Origin: Polytrichum commune | Lineage: Eukaryota; Streptophyta; Polytrichopsida; Polytrichales; Polytrichaceae | Assembly (NCBI GenBank): GCA_950295325.1 | Contig: OX485807.1 | Location: 12,613,001-12,677,000 of the forward strand | Reading direction: 5' to 3' | Length of the DNA: 64,000 bases | Shown: in pieces, positions 40,375 to 51,895 of the stretch | Layout of the letters: every line of letters begins with the position of its first letter | Numbering within the stretch: position 1 is the stretch's first letter | Made by a program: the position numbers and the translations under genes | Notes under the pieces: generated by a model | Seen by the model: only the letters and a program-made list of their open reading frames with translations | Told to the model about the DNA's origin: nothing | Databases searched by the model: none

Positions 40375-41376
40375 TATGCATACAAACTTGTAGATAAGAA
40401 ATACCTAAGTTTTTGATTTCGTCTTAAGATATCTACGTTTTTAAAAAACACCCTTGACCTCTAAAATTAACTAGAAGCCTTGCCATATACAACCCAAATA
40501 TAGGTTTCTAGTTAAGAAGCTTAACCACATAAGGCCCACATACCACAATTGATTCTTTAAACGATTCGCCATATTTTTCTTTGATAAAATTTGGGGCTTT
40601 CTTTCCAAAATTATCATCATTTTCAAAACAAAACATTATGAGACTAATGTGTTATTACGGTGACTATGGATGCACTTTTTAAAACCATTGCCATGTTTTC
40701 ATTCTTTGTTGCCCCTGGTGACTTGATGGGTTTTTTTTCTTCCCATGAGAGTGTTCTAGCATGCCATCTCACAATATTATCCGCCCCTCCCACTTGTCAT
40801 AGTAATTCTTATACATTTCAAAATAGATGGGTGTGCGTCCCATTGAATTTCTTTTTGATTTGAAGGAGAATAATACTTCGAAGTGATTTGATCCATGTAG
40901 AGGGTCACTTAGACTTAAGGAAGGAGGCAAACTCTCTTGCATGTGGGTGTTGCCTATTGTAAGTATCAGTTGTCTTTAGCTATTTGGGCAACACCTTAAA
41001 GCAACATGCTCCAACGATGACAATCAAGTTCAATATGAGAGACAACCATCATATGGTCAATGAACTTCAATTGCATCTAGAAAAAAGAGTATGAACTCCA
41101 AATTTGAAAATTCAAATCGTCACATGTATGTATTTTGTTTTTTGTACAAAGTGTGCATAGTTTAATCTAAGCTCCACGGCCCATACATCCCCGTCATTCT
41201 CAAGTAGGAAAACTAAAATAGAATCTCTAGTTGCCCCAACTTGGAAACTTCAATTTTGTGACTATTGGATCTTCTCGGTTTTTTTGTAAGTAGATAGTTT
41301 TATTCCTTCATCTTCAATACAATGAAGTTGAATCATACATACATGTGGTTGATCAAAATAAATGTTGATGACAAAT
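40375..41376. other. Repeat-block spacer, no recognisable gene
   Basis: I see nothing beyond AT-rich sequence with short open frames lacking conserved domains. Confidence 0.4.
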
Positions 41377-41674
41377 AGAGTTATTGGTTAAGTCAATTGG
41401 TGTTTTGGTCGGGAGTTGGTTGTTTTGCATACAATACTCTTCAGGTTTAATACATTTTGTTGCCTACTTGGAGTCGGTGTGGATGTTTGAGCAGAGAACT
41501 TTCTATATTGGCTTGTTGGGGACCAAACTCGTGTTTGCATCCCAAGTTCTATGCTCTTTGTTCAAACCTCCACACCAACTCCAAATGTGCACCAAAACAT
41601 ACCGAACATGAAAGGTATTGTATGCAAAACTACCAACTGCCGACCAAAACTCCAATCGAATTAACCGATAACTC
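41377..41674. mobile_element. Fold-back MITE with about 118-bp arms
   Basis: Left arm AGAGTTATTGGTTAAG...GTTTTGGTCGGGAGTTGGTT...TTTTGCATACAATAC is matched by the right arm GTATTGTATGCAAAAC...CAACTGCCGACCAAAAC...TTAACCGATAACTCC. Pairing continues inward to GTGTGGATGTTTGAGCAGAG against CTCTTTGTTCAAACCTCCAC. The central loop is about 60 bp. No coding capacity; target duplication not determined. Confidence 0.85.
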
Positions 41675-42651
41675 CGATGGACTCCAATGCCCACAACAAC
41701 AAGAGTGAGATGAAAACTCCAAATTAATTAGAATGCACCCTGGACCAAGTACTAAGGGAAAAAGCATGGCACGAGGCCATTGCAGGTTAGGGTTTCTGGA
41801 AACGAAGGTGGTCGGCCCTTTTCCGATTTCTCCGGGAAACCCTCCTTGAAGGGCCTTACCCTTTTTTTTCTTTTTTTTTGAAGCAGAAGGCCGACAGGCC
41901 AACGCCAAAGCACAAGAGGCAGTTGACCACCTGGCAAGTTTTCTGTCAAGTAGAGAGGAGATTTCACAGCCAACCTCTTGCTTGAGATTTGGGTATCTCT
42001 CCATCATCATCCGGTAGTTTAAGCTCGTCTCGGACCCGCCTTACCCTATATTGAATGTAAGGTCTTGAGCATTCCAAACCACCAAAGGGAAATGTGGCTT
42101 GGGTGTGGGTTGAGATCATGAGCTCGAAAGTAGGAAACATCCACTCTCGATGAGCAATGAAGAGGGTTGCATGCAAGTTAGTATGTATAAGTGAGTTAGT
42201 AGCATACGGGGATGCGAGACTCGTCATTTTGTCGCAAAAGCCAAGCAAATAATGCAACATGTCAGGTGCCAAACTGCAGCCTGCTACGGATGGGTGCGAA
42301 GGAAACAAAAAACCGCATGAGAACCATAATAACTCAATTGTTGGCTTGTCATCATGTCGTGGCGTGTTTGGTAGGGGCTTTCACACCAACTAATAGATTA
42401 TTGATACTTTAGTAACAAGCTTCGACCCAACCGTATGGCGATGGTGGAGCATGCATGTGCAAACTCCCCTTTACCCTTTATCTCCCCCTTTCCCTTTTCA
42501 TTATATACTTGGTTTTCCTCGTCAAGGATGATTACCCCCTCATCATGGGTCATAGAACGATCACACGGATCATCGGAGCTTCGATTTCTTCATTCGATTT
42601 GGACATGGTGTGTGCATTCCTTGTCCCTCTATCCATGGTAAGTTGTTTAGG
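41675..42651. other. Spacer, no recognisable gene
   Basis: Somewhat GC-richer. A 126-codon minus-strand frame (41630-42010) starts upstream of a lysine run caused by a T-rich tract, and resembles no family I know. Confidence 0.4.
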
Positions 42652-42772
42652 GTTAGTTTTCATGTAGGCCGCTCGCTCGCTCACCAGGTTTTAGTGGAAA
42701 TGTAGGTTCCATCTGGTGGAGTGTACTTTTGCATGAAATTCTAGTGGGTGAGCGGCATACATGAAAACTAAC
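42652..42772. repeat. Short hairpin element, about 30-bp arms
   Basis: GTTAGTTTTCATGTAGGCCG at the left pairs with CGGCATACATGAAAACTAAC at the right, and the pairing continues through GCTC(A)CCA / TGGGTGAGC. 121 bp in total. Confidence 0.8.
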
Positions 42773-43799
42773 ACTTATTCAACTTCACTCCCCGGTTCAA
42801 TTACTTATTTTCCCGTGTCCCAAAAACTACAAAATTCTCTTAAGGCGAGGTGGAGGCTTATGGTGGCAAGCTTCCTCAACAACATAGCATTTCTCGTTTT
42901 CTTTAGCAATTGAGAAAACCCAGTCACTATGCTCTCATCCTTTCGATTCTAGTCGTGGTAATGTGTCTAAATGGAAGATCTTGGGAAGGCACATCAAGCG
43001 ACCAAATTCCCCTTCTTAAGTCCAAGAAATAAGTGGGGAAACATCAGAATTCAATAGAAGAGTGATGGTCATTGTGCTTAAATAACTAAGACATAGGAGA
43101 CGGCCTTATTTTATGGAAAGATCTTGAAACCTCTACAAGATGGAGTGTTTATTGGGGGACCGAGAACAAAATCTAAAGGAAGTTTATCATCGGTTGGAAC
43201 AGTTGGAGGTGTTTTGAAAGTAGATTTTGGTGGTAAGCACTAGAAAAAAGAAAGAAAGACGACTCCAGTGTTGCCACCAATTGAATTTTGGCGTTGCTTC
43301 ATGTTGAGTTGGTCTACTTCTATATATAATCCCAAAAATGGCATTACGAGAATTAGAGGCCTTGCAACGACTATCGTCTCCTTTCAATGGTGAACACCTT
43401 AAATGGGTGAAGACAAGCCAACTAGCACCCATTTCTACCAACGGTGACCCCTTGGGGTACAACATGGTTGACTATACTTGGTCCACCCAGATACCACACA
43501 TTATGATTGAGTGGATCATAAATAATAAAATGGATATTGGCAGTTATATTGCCGATGTGATTAAGAGTCCGTTCTTTCTGGAGTTTGTTGGATGGATTTA
43601 TCCCATTCAATTCTACTCCTAGAAATATACTTGTAGATAGGACGGCTTTGCAACTAATTTAGAACTTCTTCTTCCCTTATTTATTATTTTATTATTTTTA
43701 ATTTCTAAAGGAGTTGTATGGTGAGATGTTATTTGCAGTTGTGATTATTAGTGGTTGTGAGGTTCATGAGGGGTGTAGGGCTTTTGGAGGAGGGTTGAG
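42773..43799. other. Spacer, no recognisable gene
   Basis: A 94-codon plus-strand frame at 43338-43622 is the most protein-like piece (tryptophan-rich, contains NMVDYTWSTQIPHIMIEWII). I recognise no family and see no introns or partners. Left unannotated. Confidence 0.35.
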
Positions 43800-46063
43800 T
43801 GTGTTAGGTCTTTTGTATAACTTTGTACGGGGGGTGCAGGGTGGACATGTTGAGGTTGTATGGTTCATGGGTGTGGTTGTAACTTTGTCCTATGTGAAGG
43901 GTTGAGGTCGAGTCCTTGTGCGCCCACAATGCTAGTTGATGCACAAAAGCATTCCAATATCTATTAATACACGCTATATTTTCTAATCGAAAACTAGACC
44001 AAAGAAATTGTTTAATTGTTAAATTCAAATTTTCACCCTCTATGTAAAGGTTTCCTATGATTTTGAATGCATCGCTGGGCTAACCTAAATCAAGCATGAT
44101 GGAGGAGCCATGCATGATCAATGGAGCCAAATGTGTTGCCAAAATCAAATCATGTGATGAATATGTCTTTCTTCGTGAGTTTGACATCTGCTAGTGTTGC
44201 CAATATAGTTTATATTTGATGAGAAATGTTGCTTTGGGCTTTGAATCCTTTATGATTTTTGTGGAGTATCTTATGGGTTTCACCCAAGGATGATGATAGG
44301 GTGGTTGGGGTACTAGTGTATAGCTTATAGATTGTGCATGGTAGTGTAATGGGGCCTATAGTTTGGTTGGAGCATGGGTCTTTTCTTTTTCTTTTCTTTT
44401 TTAATGATTGGTTATTATGTTTTCATGCATCGGACACCAATTTTTGTGTGTAGCATTACATGAAGAAGTGGAAGTTTAGGGTGTGAAAAGTTTGAGGTAG
44501 TGATTTCAAAAATTTAGTGGGGATGTTATTTGGGCTCGGGGCCTTTAATTGGGAACAGGTTTTTAAGACACGTGTTGTACATATCTTGGTTGTAGTGGTC
44601 CCGTATGAGCACATTGGGTGGGCCTCATTTGTGGAGAGTAAAACCGTGTGGGCCGTGCTATGGGTATTGTTGTACTACACATGTACAAAGAGTGGGATGA
44701 TTTGAGGGGTCCAAACACAAGGGGGTTTGTCTACCAAAATTATTTTGTCAGGTGGAGAAGATTTCTTTAGCTATTTCTCATGAGTTGGATAATATCGATC
44801 CATTGGTTGTTTTTAAACATTCCAAGGCACAATGTGATGAGTTTGGGAAGTTTTGTTTGAATATGCGCTTGGGTTTAAAGTTGAGTGTGGAATGATATTT
44901 TATCACAATTGTTTTTGCAATTGGTGTGGGTTTGTTTGGTTGTAATTGTGGTGGTTCAAGCTTTGGCTTGTTTAGCAATACTAGCGAGAATTCCCAACAA
45001 AACATTGGTAAGTGATGTGTGTGGTTTGCTAGGGTGTTAGTTTGATTATGTTCATGGCTTTCCTTAGGATGTGTTATGTGTGGAGGTGATATTTCCATTG
45101 TTTTTGTTGTTTCCTAGGTAGGAGACCGCCTTGGAGTGTGGTGTGTGAAGTGAGGGGTCATGGTGTTTTGCAAAACATGTGGTTTCAATGCAATTGATGA
45201 GGGTGGTAATGAGTTTGTGCATCTCTAATTGGGCATGTTTCCACAATTATGGGGCTAGGGTTTATGTGGATGTGAGTATGTTGGTGAGAGTTAAGGTGTC
45301 ATTATGGGTTATTTTATTGAATTTGGCGTTTAGGGTTTAGAGTGTGGCTTCCGGGATTGGTTTGATTAGCGAGGGCGCGTGATTCATGGAGTATCGCCCC
45401 AAGGCTTTATGATAGCCAAGATTTGGTGGTGTGTAAAGCATGATGGGGAAGTGGTCAGAGTTGTGCGCGGAAGAGGTTTCCATGTTTAGTGGGGATGGGT
45501 TGTAAAGTTTTTTCAGATGACTTGGTTCTTGAATGTACTTAATGGTGGGTGGGTGTGAATAGGAGGAGATGAAGGTTGATTGGCCGGGGAGGCTGGTATT
45601 AAGATGCCATGCGTTCCAAGATAGTATTGTGGTCATTTCTGGTAAATCTGATGGGGTGGGGGTTGTGAGTGAGGGGAGGTGTGCTAGTGTAGTTGTATGA
45701 GGGGGTATGTATACCCTAAGACTAGGTCGAGGCACTCAAATGCTCATGTTAATAGAAACTGAGGGGGGATATGGGAACTACATGATGAGGGTTGTTAGGA
45801 GGGGGCGAGGTGGTGTGCTTTTTGGTCCTTGATATATTCATGTAGTTTGTATGTGGGTTGGAGGTGTTCATTGTGTAGGGATTGTGTGCGGATGTTTTTG
45901 GCTATACATGATTGAGTTGGGTGGTGTGGAAGGGGTTATAATGTCCTTCTAGAGTAGTGTGACATAGGTTGGGTTGTGTGCCAAGGAGGTGGTTACATAT
46001 TTTGGGGGTTGGATTGAGAGTGGTGATGGGAGAATAGAACTTGTGGTGTGTGTGTGTGTGTGA

Positions 46064-46305
46064 GGGGGGGGGGGGGGGTACTCTTGTCACGAGAAGCAAT
46101 GCTTGCTTAAGTGAGAAAGGTCAAGAATTAGTTGTTGGCGTGGTGTTGGATTAGTGTATGATTGGAAAAGGTCATTTAGATGTGTGATTTTTTCTTTGAT
46201 GTTGGTAGTGCCTTTGAGGATGTATTGGTTTTGTTAGTGTGCGTATGAGTTTGGAAAGTTTCTCATATGCATGAGGTGGGAGGGGGGCTTGGGGGGGGGG
46301 GGGGG
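46064..46305. repeat. Two long poly(G) runs within the LINE relic
   Basis: G-runs of 15 at 46064-46078 (following a (GT)n tract) and 15 at 46291-46305. A further run of 12 lies at 46963-46974, just outside the MITE. On the coding strand of the relic these read as proline runs. Confidence 0.85.
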
Positions 46306-46573
46306 AGGGTTGGGTTGGATGTCTCCGGAAATGATGAGGAGGAATTTTATGTTAGCAGTGCTTTGAAAAAAGAAATCATGGGACATTTTTTGCGATAGTG
46401 CTTGGGATGCACATAAAATATTTGAAGGAATGTGGGGAAGGATAGAGAGTGTATGTTGATGAAGATGGTATGTATAGGCACGTTGTTAAGAATGTTGTAC
46501 ATTATGGTCATAAATGTGGTAGTATGTGTGTATGCATCATGCGGGGTGTAGTATTGATTTACGTGGATGTGTA

Positions 46574-46958
46574 AGGTAGGGGTGGCAATTTCCGTGCGGG
46601 TCCTAAAGTCGATCCCTATGTCTGAAGCACCTTTTAAGGTGCTTTTACATGGGTTTACAAAAGCACCTATCAAGGTGCTTTTACCGTTCACAGCGCTGCC
46701 AACATTTCATTGGCTGCTAGCGGTCGGTTTTAGAAATCCATCCTGTGGATATACCACGTACCTTATGTGCGAGTGTTGGTCACTCTACAAGGTTTCCTTT
46801 AAAAATTTGTAGGAAATCATAAACATGCCGGAAATTTTTGATTTTTTCATAGTTGCTCTTGCACTAGCTTTGCGGAGCACTCAATTTTTTTTAAAAAATA
46901 GTTTCAACATCCCAACTAGGCACATCCGAAATTTGGACGGAAATAGCCACCCCTACCT
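46574..46958. mobile_element. TA-flanked MITE inserted in the LINE relic
   Basis: Ends AGGTAGGGGTGGCAATTTCC and, reverse-complemented, AGGTAGGGGTGGCTATTTCC. TA flanks both sides (46572-46573, 46959-46960). 385 bp. The interior has a second inverted repeat, AAGCACCTTTTAAGGTGCTT (about 46625), echoed at about 46659-46680. Minus-strand frames of the LINE continue on both sides. Confidence 0.85.
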
Positions 46959-47500
46959 TATTGGGGGGGGGGGGCAATAGTAAACGTTGGGTTGTTTGGT
47001 TGGTAATCATGATCAATTGTAAGATATTTTGGGGGGTGAGTGGTGGCAACCCAATGTGGGTGGGGGTGAATTGTATGTGTCCTAGGAGTAGTTGTATGTG
47101 GGCCTTGAGTGTGCAATTGAATGTGGGGTGATGAGTTCAAAGGAAAAAACCAATTTTATATCAATGTTCAAGTCAAGCATGAGTACAATGAGGATAGAGG
47201 TTCTAAGCATAGAGCAATTCCAAACTTTGCGTGTATCGGCTAATAGGCGGACTTCATCTATGGTTCCATCCATCAAGGCTGTGAATGTACGAAATGCAAT
47301 TGACATTTTGCTAAGCATAGCTAGGACCTCCATGCTACGTATCCTGACATCCTCTTGCATGAGGACTTTGGAGGCCAACAATTTGATTTTGGCGATGGTG
47401 AAGAATCGGCATCGAGGGTGGCAAAGTTGTTGTCTAGTTTTTGGCTTTGTTTTTCGGGGGTTGGTGTATCCATTAGGGGAGTGCCTACCCTTGTTTGTTT

Positions 47501-47939
47501 ACACTGATGTGGCTCGAGGATTGTGTGCGAGGTTGCATGAGTTGGTGGTGCAATATCTATAAATGCACAAAGGGCATTGTGTTAGGAACACTCTAAAAAA
47601 ACCAAACTATGAGATCAAGTTGTGCACTATGAAAGCAAGCATAAAGTTAGGAGTAGGACTTGTAGATGTTGGCCTACAAATAAGTTGTGAGTCTTGTGTT
47701 GAGTGGAGGGGGCTTGGAGTGGTGGTGGGGAGTTGTTATACTCCCTTTGAGCGATGCAATAGTGTTATGAGGTTCTTGCTAAGTGTGAGGTGAAGTTTCA
47801 ATAGGTTAGTGGACACACAATTGTGGTGAGTGGGTTTAAAGTTGTGTGCATTAAGTGGTTTTGTGGTGGGAGACATGAGCTATCGAGTACTTCATGATGG
47901 TACGTTGAAAGTAGAATGTTGGTGATGCAAGGGAACTAA
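47501..47939. other. Spacer, no recognisable gene
   Basis: G/T-rich sequence between the LINE relic and the next element. A plus-strand frame (47092-47562) overlaps the LINE antisense and is not supported as a gene. Confidence 0.4.
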
Positions 47940-49754
47940 GGGCCGCTTTACACTACGGTGGAGGAGTCCTCTGGTCAAGAATTCTAGGGGAATTTTGAAA
48001 TTTGATTGGCCGAGAGTGACACTCTTGTCCGGTGGTGGTTTACACTACAACCAAGGGTCCTTTGGTGGAGAACTTTGTACATGGATGAAATAATGACATG
48101 GTTGGCAACGTGGCCACACTTTTTCCAAGGGGAGTTCTCCGAAGGTCAAGTTTCTTGGGCAACCTCAAAGCCTCGGACAACAAACTTGGCCTCCGGAGAA
48201 CTCCAACTTCAATAAAATATTAGTTCCTTAGAGAGATCTCTCGGGGGGTGCACTCCATTGTCAAGTTGAACATCACGTGCGATAAAACAAATCTACTTTT
48301 TACATATAGCATCACCAAAATGGGTCAAAATTTTATCAATTTTTTTCATGAGTAGATATACACGGTATCTATTACATAGTAAAAAATGGTGACCAAATTT
48401 GATGATTTTAAAAATAAAATCAAAATAAAATATATTGTTCCTAACTAGAATGACACAAAATTGAATTGAAACAATTACTACAAAATTAAGATGCCTAAAA
48501 ATATAAAAAATATAATCAATTGTTATGCATATGGAGAAAAAATATCATAAATTTTAAAATTATATACGGCATATAATATAGGGTAGCAAACTTTTATCGC
48601 ACGTGGTTATGAAACGTAAGGGGGTGTGATGGCCTGAGAGAAATCTTTGCATTATTTTCTCCCTCTTTAGTATAGCATTTTTAAGAAATACAAAAAAATC
48701 ATATTACCGAGTTGTTGTCTTCTCATTAATATGAAAAATGACGTAAAGTTGTCATATTGTTGAGGGAATATGAAAACATGAGTAATATGAGCTTAAAAAT
48801 ATGTACAACGAGTTTAAGCAATATAGATGGTATGAAATAATAGCTTATAACTCCAAACAATTACAAATATTCTCAAGAACTCTTAAAATAAGAGTCCAAA
48901 GATCTTTGGTGTTGTCTACCCAATTTAGCAACTGTCATCTTATTTAAATTCCCATCTAACTTTTGGAAACTAATAATTTCATTAACACCAAAATATAAAG
49001 AGTTCTCTAATAAGAAACTAGACAACAATGATGCATGACCTTTAGCATCAAGATATTGGTGATACTATATCACCCGTGTACAAGGCAACATACTAGGTAG
49101 AAAGCCATATTGTATAGATGAGAGGAATTCTAGCATTAAGTACCTCTTTAATATGACAAAACGGAGATTCTATATGTTGCATTATCGAGTGTTGTAGTCG
49201 TATAAGAGAGGGAGTTTTGAACTAAAAATTTCGGTCTCGTAAAAACGTGTCTTAATATCGAGGGTGTCGTATAAACGAGTGTCGTATTAACGAGGTTGGA
49301 CTATACCAACATGTAACGCCTTTAAAAATCTATAAGAAGATAATGTTACCCACTTATTTACCTTAATTTGGATGTATTATAGAGGTGGAACATTTTCAAA
49401 TAAATTATTATCATGAAAGAAGTTCTAGAACATTGCCATATACATTTTATTTTTGTATCAATATCATTTTTTAATATATCAAATCAATGGTCATTTAAAG
49501 GGTAAGGTTTCTACTATGGCCGGCTTTGACCGTTTTGTGAAGTAGTCCAGTGGACTTCTCCTCTTGGTAAAGTTGTCCAATACACTTCTCCTCTAGGTGG
49601 TTACACTACGGCTGGTCAAGACTTCTTAAGGCATTATTTTATTGTCTTTTCATCTTCTCCAGCATACCATCCCTCCCTCACCTCAAACAACCATGTCTTG
49701 GGCTCAAATTCTTAACCGACCAGTGCACTTCTCCACCGCAGTATAAATCGGCCC
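47940..49754. mobile_element. PIF/Harbinger-like non-autonomous element, 1.8 kb
   Basis: Left end GGGCCGCTTTACACTACGGT, right end reverse-complemented GGGCCGATTTATACTGCGGT. The inverted repeat runs on through GGAG(G/A)AGT and a (C/A)TGGTC-AAGAATT block, about 50 bp. TAA flanks both sides (47937-47939, 49755-49757). Subterminal ACACTAC repeats occur at about 48035 and 49600. The AT-rich core has no transposase. At 49190-49316 a run of TCGTATAA/ACGAG words resembles the end of another transposon. Confidence 0.88.
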
Positions 49755-51540
49755 TAAATAAGGCTTCGTGTGCATGGTAGGATCTCGACGTAAAAACCTA
49801 CCCGGACATTGAATTGGCTCAATCTGGAGTTTGAGGCCCATGCATGTATGGAAATAATAATAATAATAATAAGAATAATGGACCGGTCCCATTTCCACTT
49901 TTCCATACTCCTCCTACACAAGGCCTTTAACTTACACACCGCACGGTATCCGTGTAGGTGGAAGCCCGTATATTTTAATGGTACCTCCATGGGCCCCCAA
50001 CAACTCTAGGTTACCGATCAAGTCACCAACTTTCATTACCTCAGGTGGCCTGCAGGCCATACCTACTACTCATGTGGCCACTCCCAACTCCCAACCACTA
50101 CAAGGATATAAGTCCTAGGCAATTGGGTTGCGTCACTCGAAACTTGTCAAACGTCATTGAAAAATTTGCAAATCTATTGTAGTGGTAGATTTGTATTCCT
50201 TTTTTTTCAATTGGCGTAAGACAATTCCATAGGATTCATATGTTAGTAGAGCAGATTCATGCGGATAACGTAGCGTTATCTCATTATCAAAAATGGTATA
50301 CATGTGGACACTTCCAACAGCCAACATCACATGGATATGATTCCTAGGCAAGTGACTTGAGTCGTTGGAAACTTGTCCTGTGTCATTGAAGCATATGCAA
50401 ATCTACCACCATGGTGGATTCACATTTGTTCTTTCATCAAATGAGAGACAATTGCCTAGGACTCATGTGCTTGCTAGTAAGGTAAGTGTGCCTAGAGAGG
50501 ACACTTTCATCATTCCAACATATGTAGGGGTTTGACAATCCAAGAAAACTTACATGAACCCATCAACAAATCCAAACGAGGTCCACGAGAGTTGGTCTTG
50601 CTTGCTATTTTTGAAATGAAAGTGAACATCTTATGGATTCTTGAAACGCTCCTTACAAAATTTTCTAAAATGTTTTTCTTTCATATGCATACATTTCCGA
50701 CGTGAATATATGTACTTATATGCTAGAAACCATTCAAGACCACAAAACCACACTCCAAGACTACACACCTAAATGTAAGCTCATGTGGATAACATAGCAT
50801 TATCCCATTATCTCAGGTGGCCTACCTACCATACCTATTACTCATGTGGGCAGTTCCAACTCCCAACACAACAAAGATACGAGTCCTAGGCAATTAACAC
50901 GCAACACTAGCAACTTGTCCTATGTCATTGAAAGATCTACAAATCTACCACCGTGATAGATATACGCATCGTTCTTTCATCGACGTGAGACGGTCGCCTA
51001 CGACTTTGTATCCTAGTAGTGCAAGTTCACGTGGATAACGAGCATACGTTCCATATATTATATGGGTGGTGGTGGCATCCTGACTCAATCGATCTGGAGT
51101 CTCTGAGTCCCATGCACCCATAAAAATAATGTATAAATGATTTTTTTTCCCACCGTTCCATATCCCCTGCACAAGGCCTTTAAGTTACGCCCTAGCCTGC
51201 ACAATATTGAGTATCCATGCAAGATTATTCTACTATGTAGATAAAGTCCCAACAACTCCATTGTAGTATCTGGGAGACACACACCCTCTCTTTATCTCAG
51301 GTGGCCTGGCCCATACATAATATATACCATGGGCACTTCCCGACTCCCAAGACGATAGAGGCTATGAAGTGCCTCGTAAAAGAGGGACAAATAAAGACCG
51401 TGGGTTTCATCCTTTTCTTGATTCTTTTCTTCTTCTTTTTCTTCCCATGAAGAGCTTGTTGGATTGCCGTGTATCGGAGCCTATTTTGAAAGTTGGGTGA
51501 AAATTTGGGGATCTATAATCAAACTTTGAGGGAATTTGAG
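49755..51540. repeat. Array of related hairpin modules
   Basis: Three modules begin with TCCTAGGCAA and close with the inverted TTGCCTAGGA or a decayed form: about 50110-50240, 50339-50463 and 50880-51006. Each contains CAAATCTA and a GT(A/G)GT(A/G)GATT-type centre. Two larger blocks sharing CACAAGGCCTTTAA and CCCAACAACTC occur at about 49840-50005 and 51090-51265. Repeated TCAGGTGGCCT precedes several of them. No coding sequence. Probably a degraded complex element. Confidence 0.65.
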
Positions 51541-51541
51541 G

Positions 51542-51887
51542 CTCGGGGGGGGGGGGGGGGTAGTGTGTTAAAAAGTTAAGGATATAGGTGCGAACAACCA
51601 CTATTTTATAGGGGGGTATTACTTTCAATTCTCTTTTTTTTTTCACATGCTATCATTATGTAAATTTCTACTTTGGGTTAATAGAATAATGGCTTGCATT
51701 ACTTATAATTCCAAATTACCTATTATTCCATACCCTATAGTACTTTAAAAATGTCCAGTGCCATTTTTGATACCCTATATTACTCTTAAGTCCATTTATA
51801 AATTTTAGCCCCCATGTTTTTAAAATACCCTATCATTTGTTCGCACGTATATTGCTACTCCAACCAATGACTACCCCCCCCCCCGAG
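51542..51887. mobile_element. hAT-like MITE with poly(G) terminal repeats
   Basis: Flanked by a perfect 8-bp direct repeat ATTTGAGG (51534-51541 and 51888-51895), the duplication length typical of hAT elements. The left end is CTC followed by 16 G and TAGT; the right end is its inverted counterpart with 11 C. A TGCGAACAA block inside is also inverted (about 51590 and 51838). 346 bp, non-coding. Confidence 0.85.
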
Positions 51888-51895
51888 ATTTGAGG

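Larger units (their letters stand above)
43800..47500 (-). pseudogene. Non-LTR (LINE-type) retrotransposon relic, minus-strand copy
   Basis: On the minus strand, from high to low coordinates. Possible ORF1-like frame at 47082-47381. AP-type endonuclease start motif ILSWNAWHLN then KYIQEPSHLKK (about 45640-45520). Endonuclease end motif AHNSDHFPIML (about 45440-45465), with the middle of the endonuclease apparently deleted. Linker LWKHAQLEMHKLITTLI (about 45243). Reverse transcriptase pieces GPITLPCTIYKLYT, HKNHKGFKAQSNISHQI and FDFGNTFGSIDHAWL (about 44370-44085), corresponding to the RPI..., H...GF and DFxxAFDSxxH regions of LINE RTs. Several in-frame stops. A TA-flanked MITE (46574-46958) interrupts it. 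Outer limits are approximate. Confidence 0.8.

Noticed and set aside
43338-43622. 94-codon open frame with a protein-like composition
   Set aside because: No family recognised, no splice partners, no regulatory context. A database profile search would decide; without it I do not call a gene.
45330-45350. Telomere-like TTTAGGGTTTAGAG in the LINE relic (and its counterpart at 32583-32600)
   Set aside because: Fewer than two repeat units, present in both LINE copies as part of the element sequence, so not an interstitial telomere.
47092-47562. 156-codon open frame, plus strand
   Set aside because: Antisense to a LINE-like frame on the minus strand; no recognisable domain.
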